Shown in pieces: positions 17,510 to 24,849 of a DNA stretch of 64,000 nucleotides. The DNA lies in contig NZ_CP138200.1 of NCBI RefSeq assembly GCF_050859025.1, positions 744,001-808,000 of the forward strand. Direction: 5' to 3'. Within the stretch, counting starts at the first letter, position 1. The number at the start of each line of letters is the position of its first letter. The position numbers were made by a program, and so were the translations under genes. The DNA comes from Wukongibacter sp050859025 (GTDB lineage: Bacteria; Bacillota; Clostridia; Peptostreptococcales; Caminicellaceae). The notes beneath the pieces are model-generated. The model saw nothing but the letters and a program-made list of their open reading frames with translations. It had not been told where the DNA came from and did no database searches.

Positions 17510-17860
17510 ATGGAAGAGGGATATTTAGGTCTTTTTAGTATTGAATATTTATCATCAGTTACAGCAATGGTAATGGCTGTTAACTTGACTACTCAGATTA
17601 TAAAGGAAATATTTTTATTAAATAATGTAAACAAGAAAATACCCAAAATACTAAATTTATTTTCAGCCTTTTTTGTTGTTTCATTACACCATATAAGTGT
17701 ATTTCTATATGATGGTATTAAATTTCACCACTCTATTATAGAACTAATTTTCTTAATAATACTCAATACATTTTTAATTGCGGGCCTAGCAATGGGAAAT
17801 TACAAGGTTCTAGGACTGACTAAAGAAAGAAATATGAATAGAACAACCAGAAGAAAATAA
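17510..17860 (+). CDS. Small integral membrane protein of unknown function
   Basis: The 116-residue protein has three likely membrane segments (about residues 10-33, 45-65 and 75-98) and a basic C-terminal tail ending NRTTRRK. The ATG follows AAGAGGAGGTAAAA, a strong ribosome site, which supports a real gene. I do not recognise the family. Size and layout resemble small phage-holin-like proteins, but there are no phage genes nearby. It is flanked on both sides by palindromic repeats A1 and A2. Confidence 0.65.
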   Translation: MEEGYLGLFSIEYLSSVTAMVMAVNLTTQIIKEIFLLNNVNKKIPKILNLFSAFFVVSLHHISVFLYDGIKFHHSIIELIFLIILNTFLIAGLAMGNYKVLGLTKERNMNRTTRRK

Positions 17861-17864
17861 ATTT

Positions 17865-17958
17865 TATAGATCTTCAAGTAGAATCATTAATTATGCACAT
17901 CAAAACCTTTCAAGAGCATCAAGTATTTTGATATGTAAAAATTAACTTATCCAGCTAG
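17865..17958. repeat. Palindromic repeat A2
   Basis: TATAGATCTTCAAGTAGA begins the copy; GCACATCAAAA and TTTTGATATGTAAAAATTAA are the inner arms. The right end is degenerate. Confidence 0.6.
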
Positions 17959-18030
17959 TTCTTTGGTTGGGGATATTAATATCCCTTGAGTATTTGGAAT
18001 TTGGTATATTTATCTTATTAGTACGACAAG

Positions 18031-18110
18031 TTAAATTAAGTTTTGCTATTTGAACTCTATATAGGGATTCAAGTAGAGACTTTAATTTATACTATTTGAA
18101 CCCTATATTA
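18031..18110. repeat. Two half-copies of repeat A joined back to back
   Basis: A right end (AATTAAGTTTTGC ... GAACTCTATA) is followed directly by a left end (TATAGGGATTCAAGTAGA ... TTTAATTTATA). The rest of this ~430-bp spacer before tsaD has a weak hairpin GAGATCC/GGAATCTC at 18224-18248 and nothing coding that I can see. Confidence 0.5.
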
Positions 18111-18290
18111 TAGAAAAGTAGAGAATCTAGAGGGTAAGGCGCATTGAAAAAATATTGGTTAAAGAAATAATAGTAGTATATAATATAAAAAGATAAAACA
18201 AATATAAATAATGATTAAAAAACGAGATCCTTTTTAAAAGGGAATCTCTTAAAGAAATAAAAATTAGCACAAACAAAGGAGAAAGGGAAA

Positions 18291-19325
18291 ATGAATAAGG
18301 ATTTAATTACGTTAGCTTTGGAATCGAGCTGCGATGAAACATCGGTTTCGGTTGTAAAAAATGGTAGAGAAGTACTTTCAAATATTGTATCCTCTCAAAT
18401 AGATTTGCATAAGAAATTCGGAGGAGTTGTTCCAGAGGTCGCATCTAGAAAGCATGTTGAAAATATTAGTTATGTTATTGATGAGGCACTTGAAGAAGCC
18501 AAAGTAACATTTGATGATATAGATATAATAGGTGTAACCTATGGCCCTGGTTTAGTTGGGGCTTTATTGGTGGGTTTATCTACGGCTAAAGCTCTTGCAT
18601 ATTCATTAAATAAACCCCTAGTTGGAGTAAACCATATTGAAGGTCATATTTATGCAAATTTTATTGAGTATAAGGAATTAGAACCACCATTTGTTTGTTT
18701 AATAGTTTCTGGTGGACATACCCATTTAGTATATATGAAGGATTATGGAGTATATGAAGTCCTTGGAAAAACTAGAGATGATGCTGCAGGAGAAGCATTT
18801 GACAAGGTGGCAAGAGCAATAGGACTGGGCTATCCCGGTGGACCCTTAATTGACAAATTGTCAAGAAAGGGAAATAAAGAGGCTATCGCTTTTCCGAGAA
18901 CCTATCTAGAAAATGATAGTCTAGATTTTAGTTTCAGTGGATTAAAATCCTCTGTTCTAAATTATCTTAATAATTCTAAAATGAAGGGGATATCCATTGT
19001 CGAGGAAGATATTGCTGCTAGTTTTCAGCAGGCAGTTATTGATGTCCTAGTAGATAAAACTATAAGGGCTGCTAAGAAATTTAACGTAGATAAAATTGTT
19101 ATAGCAGGAGGAGTGGCTGCAAATAGTGGGTTGAGAGATCTACTGCAGGAAAAATCTAACGAGAATAATTTTAAATTAATGGTGCCACCAATACCTTTAT
19201 GTACAGACAATGCAGCTATGATAGGGTGTGCTGCCTATTATGATTATATAAATGGATATGAGGCAGATATGTACTTAAATGCTATACCAAATCTTAAGCT
19301 TGGAGAAAAGTACAAAAAAGCGTAG
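18291..19325 (+). CDS. tsaD: tRNA N6-adenosine threonylcarbamoyltransferase TsaD
   Basis: The 344-residue protein has the ASKA-fold signatures: ALESSCDETSVSVV near residue 8, the metal-site HIEGHIYANF near 118, SGGHTHLV near 140, and GGVAANSGLR near 275. It transfers the threonylcarbamoyl group to A37 of tRNA with TsaB and TsaE. The ATG follows AAAGGAGAAAGGG. In B. subtilis the equivalent gene (ydiE) directly follows rimI; here an efflux operon, a membrane protein gene and repeats separate them by about 5 kb. Confidence 0.97.
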   Translation: MNKDLITLALESSCDETSVSVVKNGREVLSNIVSSQIDLHKKFGGVVPEVASRKHVENISYVIDEALEEAKVTFDDIDIIGVTYGPGLVGALLVGLSTAKALAYSLNKPLVGVNHIEGHIYANFIEYKELEPPFVCLIVSGGHTHLVYMKDYGVYEVLGKTRDDAAGEAFDKVARAIGLGYPGGPLIDKLSRKGNKEAIAFPRTYLENDSLDFSFSGLKSSVLNYLNNSKMKGISIVEEDIAASFQQAVIDVLVDKTIRAAKKFNVDKIVIAGGVAANSGLRDLLQEKSNENNFKLMVPPIPLCTDNAAMIGCAAYYDYINGYEADMYLNAIPNLKLGEKYKKA

Positions 19326-19529
19326 AATATTGTATAGTTCTGTAAGGAATTTTTTGCAGGGTATTGTCTATAAAGTTATAGATAATATCTCTTTATTTTA
19401 CAAATAGAAAGTGTTTACGATATCTCCTAGAGGGTATTAATTAAGTATCAATTTTATATTTTATAGTTACGATTTCAATTCTGCTAAAATATAGGCAAGA
19501 TGATGAAATACGACATATAAGAAATAGGA

Positions 19530-19753
19530 TTATCCACCAATAATTAACAAAAAAAATAGTAAACTGTAATTAAGCTTAAACCTGCTTATGTAAACCATAG
19601 GTAGGTTTATTAATTTGTTAACAATCAACACTAAAAATGTGGATAAAAATGTGGACAATGTGGATAAAAAACATAAAAAAGTGATGAAGCCTAAAATGGC
19701 TGTGGATAAAAATGTGGATTATGTGGAGATGATGTGGATACAGATGTGTACAA
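19530..19753. promoter_or_regulatory. Cluster of DnaA boxes downstream of tsaD
   Basis: TGTGGATAA, the complement of the DnaA box TTATCCACA, occurs exactly at 19638, 19659 and 19701. One-mismatch forms are TGTGGACAA at 19650, TGTGGATTA at 19713 and TGTGGATAC at 19733; TGTGGAGAT at 19722 and TGTGTACAA at 19745 are weaker. All run in the same direction within 116 bp. An inverted TTATCCACC is at 19530. The spacing pattern 12 then 9 is repeated in two groups. Neither dnaA nor dnaN is in the window, so this is more likely a DnaA-titrating or regulatory cluster than the chromosomal origin. Confidence 0.7.
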
Positions 19754-20042
19754 TATTCCTTAGTCAATGTATATGATTGAACTAAGGAAAATATGACTAT
19801 TTTTTTTGGTATACATAATATTAATTTTGATAGAATAAACTGTCGAAATATAAGATAATTATTTAAAAATGAAAAAGATAAGACGAAATTTCCCGGGAAA
19901 TGGAGAAGGATAAAGGTTATTAATATTGTTTTTTTTCAAAATACATAAGGAAAATCACGTTTATCTAAAATTGTAAAGGGTTCATAACTTCTTATAGAGT
20001 AGAACAAAGTCTTTTATAGAGATTCTCAAATTAGGCTTCGTA

Positions 20043-20143
20043 TATGTAGATTCAAGTAGATCTATTAATTTAGATACATAAAAAGCACTTAGAAACATTG
20101 AATATTTTGGTATGAATAAATCAAGTTTTGTTATAATTTTATA
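20043..20143. repeat. Palindromic repeat A4
   Basis: TATGTAGATTCAAGTAGA starts the copy and TTTTGGTATGAATAAATC is the right inner arm. It abuts repeat A5. The spacer from 19754 to 20042 is AT-rich and I see nothing else certain in it. Confidence 0.55.
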
Positions 20144-20148
20144 AGGTA

Positions 20149-20250
20149 TATAGAGTTCCAAGTAAATCTTAATTTATAAATATCAAAATATCCGATAAAT
20201 CTTAGGAGTTTTGATGTGTATAAATTAAAGTTTTGACTGGAATATATATA
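20149..20250. repeat. Palindromic repeat A5
   Basis: TATAGAGTTCCAAGTAAA begins the copy; AATTTATAAATATCAAAA pairs with TTTTGATGTGTATAAATT. It is nearly full length (102 bp). Confidence 0.7.
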
Positions 20251-20269
20251 TTCCTATATATTATAAAAA

Positions 20270-20293
20270 AAAGTCTGGAAAAAATTCCAGACT
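20270..20293 (-). terminator. Terminator overlapping the acpP stop codon
   Basis: On the minus strand AGTCTGGAA and TTCCAGACT pair and are followed by TTTTTTT. The 5' arm begins within the acpP stop codon. Confidence 0.85.
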
Positions 20294-20522
20294 ACTTCCT
20301 TTCTTCTACGTATTTAACTATATCGCCGATGTTTTTGAAATCTTCAGCATCTTCGTCAGGGATTTCTACATCGAATTCATCTTCAATAGCCATGATAACT
20401 TCCACTGCATCTAAAGAATCAGCTTCAAGATCGCTAACTAAAGAAGTCTCCATAGTAACCTGCGTGTCTGGGTCTAAGCCTAATTGATCGATAATAATCT
20501 CTTTAACCTTATTAAAAACCAT
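20292..20522 (-). CDS. acpP: Acyl carrier protein
   Basis: The 76-residue acidic protein has the phosphopantetheine attachment motif DSLDAVEVIMAIEDEF, with Ser 36 as the attachment site. It carries acyl chains for fatty acid synthesis. The ATG follows AGGAGG. It stands alone: no fatty acid synthesis genes are adjacent. On its strand it follows the ABC-F gene, with palindromic repeat A6 between them. Confidence 0.97.
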   Translation of the reverse strand: MVFNKVKEIIIDQLGLDPDTQVTMETSLVSDLEADSLDAVEVIMAIEDEFDVEIPDEDAEDFKNIGDIVKYVEERK

Positions 20523-20555
20523 TTGTATTCCTCCTCTTAAAATATTTGTCGCTTA

Positions 20556-20648
20556 TGCAGAGTTCATATAGCAAAGCTCAATTTATACATATCTAAATAC
20601 TAGAAATTTTAGATATATGTAAATTAATGATTTTGCTTGAATCTCTAT
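20556..20648. repeat. Palindromic repeat A6 with compensatory arm changes
   Basis: The inner arms read ATACATATCTAAA and TTTAGATATATGTAAA, whereas other copies have ATCAAAA/TTTTGAT. Both arms changed together, so pairing is kept. The copy lies between acpP and the ABC-F gene. Confidence 0.65.
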
Positions 20649-20723
20649 TGTACATTTTCTTAACTTATCATATTAAGAATCTACTATTATTATACTTAAA
20701 AATCAATAATTGTCTAGGAAAAA

Positions 20724-22634
20724 TTAAAAAATTTCTTCCCATGCCATATATAATTTTTCTAAACGCTCTTTAACAGCTTCATATTCTTCGTGGACTTCCT
20801 TGCTTTTCTCAGGATCGGTATAGATTTTTTCATCGCACATTAAATGTTCTAAGTCATTTTGTCTTGACTCTAAATTGGTAATTTCTTCTTCAATATTTTT
20901 TATAAGCTGTTTTTCTTTTTTCTTTTGGGCATCCTCTAATTTTTTTCGTTTTCGTTCTTCCTTTTGTTTAGTTTTGGTCATAGTTTCTTTAGAATCTTCA
21001 ATATCGAGGTTTTTCAATTCGTTCTTCTTTTCAATATAGTAATCATAATTACCTAGATATTCTTTGACCTCATCAATAGATATTTCCAAAACCTTAGTTG
21101 ATATTTTATTTAGAAAGTATCTATCATGGGATATGGTAAAAATAGTTCCATCATACTCCAAAAGCGCTTCCTCTAGAACTTCCTTAGATACTAAATCAAG
21201 ATGATTAGTAGGTTCATCCAGTAATAGAAAGTTAGACTTTGAAAGCATTAGTTTTAATAGAGATAGCCGACTACGTTCTCCACCGCTTAAATTTTCAACT
21301 TCCTTAAACACATCATCACCGCTAAAAAGGAAGGAAGCTAAGAGTGTTCTGGCTTCAGGGATAGATATCTTTGGATCGGCATTACAAATTTCATCTATAA
21401 GATTATTACAATCCTCTAGATTTTCTTGTTCCTGATCATAGTATCCCATGAAAACATTATGACCTATAACTATATTCCCACTATTGTAGTTTAGCTTATT
21501 TAAAAGTATTTTAAATAAGGTTGTCTTGCCTATACCATTTGGACCAATTAATGCTACTCTTTCTGATCTATATATGTCAAAGTTTATATTTGAAAAAAGA
21601 TGATGATTATCAAAGGATTTAGATAGATCTCTAACCTTTAAGACTTCTCTACCGCTCTTAATCTTTGTTTCGAGCTTAATACGTGTTTTTTTGTTATCTA
21701 ATAAGGGCTTCTCAACTATATCTATTTTATCTAGGGCTTTTTCCCTACTTTTTGCACGCTTAGCCAGTTTCTCTGTACCATGCTGTTTAAATCTTCGAAT
21801 GAGTTCTTCTTGCTTAGCTATTTCTTTCTGTTGTTCTAAATATTTCTTCATCTGTTGGTCGTGTAGGCTCTTTTTATAGCTTACAAAATTGGTGTAACTT
21901 CCCTCAAATTGAAGAAGACTCATATTTTCGATTTCAAAAATTTTACCAACAATTTGATCTAGAAAATATCTATCATGGGAAATTATAAAAAGTGTACCAG
22001 AATAATTTTTAAGAAAGCCCTCTAGCCAATTGATTGCATCTATATCAAGATGATTGGTAGGCTCATCTAGAAGAAGAATATTTGGTCTACTAAGTAAAAG
22101 CTTGGCTATATTGAGTCGGGACTTTTGACCACCACTAAGCTTATCAACTGACTTTTCGAAGTCTTCGTCGGAAAAGCCAAGACCCTTTAAAACTCCTCTA
22201 ATTTCACTCTTATAACCATATCCATTTTTATCATTAAACTCATCCATAAGATTGGAATAATTGTTCATCAGCTTCTTAAATTCATTACTTTCGTGATCGG
22301 AGTGTTCCGATATTCTTTTTTCAAGACTTCTAATTTCCTCTTCCATTTTAATTAAGAAATCAAAAACTAAAAGACATTCATCAAATATTGTTTTTTCGCT
22401 ATCAAAGATTAGATCCTGCTTTAGATAGCCGATATTTAAATTTTTGGATATATATATATTACCTTCATCATAGGGAATTTGACCTGTAAGAACTTTAAAA
22501 AGAGTAGATTTGCCGGCTCCGTTTTTACCGATTAAGCCAACCTTATCACCAGTATTTACTGTAAAGGAAATATCTTTTAGTATTAAATCTATCCCAAATG
22601 ATTTACTAATATTGCTACATGAGATTGCTATCAT
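20724..22634 (-). CDS. ABC-F family ATPase (YdiF-like)
   Basis: The 636-residue protein has two ABC domains without membrane segments. The first has GLIGKNGAGKSTL, LSGGQKSRLNIAKLL and LLLDEPTNHLD; the second has LIGPNGIGKTTL, LSGGERSRLSLL and LLLDEPTNHLD. A charged linker lies between them and a coiled coil occupies the last 100 residues. ABC-F proteins act on the ribosome, rescuing stalled complexes or protecting against antibiotics; they are not transporters. B. subtilis ydiF is the positional equivalent, between tsaD and rex. Here the gene is on the opposite strand to both neighbours. Confidence 0.93.
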   Translation of the reverse strand: MIAISCSNISKSFGIDLILKDISFTVNTGDKVGLIGKNGAGKSTLFKVLTGQIPYDEGNIYISKNLNIGYLKQDLIFDSEKTIFDECLLVFDFLIKMEEEIRSLEKRISEHSDHESNEFKKLMNNYSNLMDEFNDKNGYGYKSEIRGVLKGLGFSDEDFEKSVDKLSGGQKSRLNIAKLLLSRPNILLLDEPTNHLDIDAINWLEGFLKNYSGTLFIISHDRYFLDQIVGKIFEIENMSLLQFEGSYTNFVSYKKSLHDQQMKKYLEQQKEIAKQEELIRRFKQHGTEKLAKRAKSREKALDKIDIVEKPLLDNKKTRIKLETKIKSGREVLKVRDLSKSFDNHHLFSNINFDIYRSERVALIGPNGIGKTTLFKILLNKLNYNSGNIVIGHNVFMGYYDQEQENLEDCNNLIDEICNADPKISIPEARTLLASFLFSGDDVFKEVENLSGGERSRLSLLKLMLSKSNFLLLDEPTNHLDLVSKEVLEEALLEYDGTIFTISHDRYFLNKISTKVLEISIDEVKEYLGNYDYYIEKKNELKNLDIEDSKETMTKTKQKEERKRKKLEDAQKKKEKQLIKNIEEEITNLESRQNDLEHLMCDEKIYTDPEKSKEVHEEYEAVKERLEKLYMAWEEIF

Positions 22635-22722
22635 TTTGAAACCTCCCTAAAGGGTATAAAATTGAGTATTAAATATAATCTATATGTGAAAACTAAATTC
22701 TGTATAAAGTGTTGATTACATG

Positions 22723-22826
22723 TATAGGGTTAAAATAGTAGAACTTAATTTATACATGTAAAAATACTCCAGAGTTCTAGATGTTATGGTTATATACAAA
22801 TTAAGATTTATTCGGAACTCTCTATA
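22723..22826. repeat. Palindromic repeat A7 (104 bp)
   Basis: TATAGGG and CTCTCTATA mark the ends; the arms include ACTTAATTTATACAT and TATACAAATTAAGAT. Length equals that of A1. The remaining spacer to the rex promoter (22827-23153) is very AT-rich, with the run TATAATATATTATAATATA near 23042, and no gene that I can support. Confidence 0.7.
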
Positions 22827-23153
22827 TTAAACTTCTATATCATAAATTATTTTATCATAAAGTCAAAGTGATTGCATAATCAAAACCTAAGTAAATTCTA
22901 CTGTTTTGGAATAATATGTAATAATATACTTGGATTAAATAGTTATATCTAATAGAACGCAATAACAAATAGTTATATGTATAAGAGAATTGTATGAATT
23001 TTATAAATTTAATAATTGAAATTTATATGCATTATATGATATTATAATATATTATAATATATAGTATGGTGGATAGAATTTGAATACTATATATAGAAAG
23101 AAATTTTTAACTGTAATAGATTATGATATGTAGTCTAGGTAATTGACAATAAA

Positions 23154-23182
23154 TTGACAAAATATGTTTCCGATGATATAAT
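23154..23182 (+). promoter_or_regulatory. Consensus sigma-A promoter of rex
   Basis: TTGACA at 23154-23159 and TATAAT at 23177-23182 are separated by 17 bp, a perfect match to the housekeeping consensus. The rex start follows 38 bp after the -10 box. I see no canonical Rex operator overlapping it. Confidence 0.85.
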
Positions 23183-23219
23183 TTTTTAAAAAAAGTTTAT
23201 AAGTAGGAGTATGTTGAAT

Positions 23220-23855
23220 ATGAGCGAAAGATCTAAAATATCAATGGCTGTTATAAGGAGATTGCCCAAATATCATAGGTATTTGAAGGAATTATTAGAT
23301 AGAGATATAAAGAGGATTTCATCAAAGGAGCTTAGTGATATAATTGGGTTTACAGCATCACAAATAAGACAGGATTTAAATAATTTTGGTGGATTTGGAC
23401 AGCAAGGCTATGGCTATAATGTAGAAGAGCTTTTTTATGAAATTGGTAAGATTTTAGGTTTGGATAGAGCCTATAGGACTATAATTGTTGGAGCTGGTAA
23501 TTTAGGCCAGGCGCTAGCAAACTATACAAACTTTGATAAGGTTGGTTTCGAAGTAAAGGCCCTATTCGATATCAATCCAAAGCTTTTCGGTATAAAAATA
23601 AGAGATATTGAAATTAAGGATATGGATTATATAAGAGATTATATAAAGGAAAATAGTATTGACATAGCTATTCTTTGTATAAGTAAGGATAACGCGCAAG
23701 AAGTTGCGGATAAATTAGTCTCAAGTGGAATTGAGGCAATTTGGAATTTTACACCTACAGATTTAAAAGTTCCTGAAAATGTAATAGTTGAGAATGTTCA
23801 TTTAGTGGAGAGTTTATTAACTCTTACATATCTCTATAAATCTAATAATGAATAG
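23220..23855 (+). CDS. rex: Redox-sensing transcriptional repressor Rex
   Basis: The protein is about 211 residues. An N-terminal winged helix contains KRISSKELSDIIGFTASQIRQDL, with the recognition residues in a region strongly conserved in Rex, followed by NFGGFGQQGYGY. The NADH-binding Rossmann domain follows, with VGAGNLGQAL near residue 90. Rex represses fermentation and respiration genes and is released by a high NADH/NAD ratio. ATG 23220 is chosen because the GGAG at 23206-23209 is only 1 nt from the ATG at 23211. The gene precedes the hydrogenase locus, a plausible target set. Confidence 0.96.
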   Translation: MSERSKISMAVIRRLPKYHRYLKELLDRDIKRISSKELSDIIGFTASQIRQDLNNFGGFGQQGYGYNVEELFYEIGKILGLDRAYRTIIVGAGNLGQALANYTNFDKVGFEVKALFDINPKLFGIKIRDIEIKDMDYIRDYIKENSIDIAILCISKDNAQEVADKLVSSGIEAIWNFTPTDLKVPENVIVENVHLVESLLTLTYLYKSNNE

Positions 23856-23874
23856 TACCTTAATGGAGGATGAT

Positions 23875-24225
23875 ATGGATAAGGTCTATAATGATGATAC
23901 AGTCTATTTTATCTCCTATTCTAAGCTTCCAAGTACTATCTCGGCGGCGAAACTAGTTAGCGTAGTAGGTATAGGACTTGTCATAGATATTAAGACAGGA
24001 CTGATTGTAGATACAAGTTGTACCTTGATTACTAGTGAAGCAAAGAGATTTTTAAAGGATGTTATAGTTGGACATAATATTCATGAAGATGGGGTAGAAA
24101 AACTAATTGAAAAGATACAATCTAGATTTCATGGTCTATCTCAGAAAGCTATTTGTGTTGCTGTAAAGGGTGCAGTTGAAAGATATGAGACTTGGAAAAC
24201 TGAATTAAAGACTAAAAAAGTATAA
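23875..24225 (+). CDS. DUF3870-family protein
   Basis: From ATG 23875, behind GGAGG, the protein is about 116 residues. It resembles the short clostridial DUF3870 family (TVYFISYSKLPSTISA at the start, VDTSCTLITSEAKRFL in the middle, GAVERYETWK at the end). No function is known to me. It lies 19 bp after rex and is probably cotranscribed with it. A longer start at 23848 overlaps the rex stop but lacks a ribosome site at the right distance. Confidence 0.8.
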   Translation: MDKVYNDDTVYFISYSKLPSTISAAKLVSVVGIGLVIDIKTGLIVDTSCTLITSEAKRFLKDVIVGHNIHEDGVEKLIEKIQSRFHGLSQKAICVAVKGAVERYETWKTELKTKKV

Positions 24226-24247
24226 AAATGATTAGTAAAAGATATTG

Positions 24248-24280
24248 AGAATTTTTCTGAAAAGGAAGAATTCTTTTTTT
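24248..24280 (+). terminator. Terminator of the rex operon
   Basis: AGAATTTTTC and GAAGAATTCT form an imperfect stem followed by seven Ts, just after the DUF3870 stop. Confidence 0.65.
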
Positions 24281-24601
24281 GTTGAGAAATTTTTTGGAAC
24301 AAATATCACATGGAAATGAAGTTATTATTATAGAAGGCTGCATAATAAAAAAATCCTAGCTACTATTAAAAGAAAGATTATCAACTAATCTAATCTATAT
24401 ATCTTAGTAGGGCATTGGTGTTTAAGGACTAAGAAATGACTATAAAATTTGTAATTTGCAATAGGAAACATATAACTTGCAGCTATAAATAGAGGCATAG
24501 TAATCCATTAAAAACAGAGTATTGATAATAATATAACAAACTAGTATACTGTATGTAGTATCCTGAGATAAAGATAAATGATTAGAGAAGGTGTGATAGA
24601 A
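24281..24601. other. Spacer before the hydrogenase locus
   Basis: About 320 bp of AT-rich DNA. It must hold the promoter of the hydrogenase operon, but I see no clear -35/-10 pair and no Rex-type TTGTTAA-N4-TTAACAA site. Confidence 0.3.
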
Positions 24602-24847
24602 ATGTTAGAGATAAATGTATGTATAGGAAGTGCATGTCATTTAAAGGGAGCTTACAATGTCATATCAAATCTTCAAAAGATAATAAAAGAAAAAGAGCTA
24701 GAAGGGAAGATTGAGGTGAAGGCCGCTTTTTGTCTTGGAGAATGTACAAAGGCAGTTTCGGTGAAGCTCGGTGATGGTTCTATTGTTTCCGTAAAAGAGG
24801 ATGAGGTTGATAAGTTTTTTGATAAACACCTTGCAGGGAGGTTATAA
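24602..24847 (+). CDS. Thioredoxin-like [2Fe-2S] ferredoxin (NuoE-like C-terminal domain)
   Basis: From ATG 24602, with AGGTG 8 nt upstream, the protein is 81 residues. Four cysteines, in CIGSAC and CLGEC, fit the thioredoxin-like [2Fe-2S] cluster of NuoE/HydC-type subunits. It lacks the N-terminal helical domain of NuoE. It is followed after 2 bp by the hydrogenase-sensor gene, so it probably passes electrons to or from that protein. A start at 24578 would add eight residues. Confidence 0.88.
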   Translation: MLEINVCIGSACHLKGAYNVISNLQKIIKEKELEGKIEVKAAFCLGECTKAVSVKLGDGSIVSVKEDEVDKFFDKHLAGRL

Positions 24848-24849
24848 AT

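Noticed and set aside
19326..20043. Chromosomal replication origin
   Set aside because: DnaA boxes are dense, but dnaA, dnaN, rpmH and gyrB are not present and no clear DNA-unwinding element was seen, so oriC is not supported.
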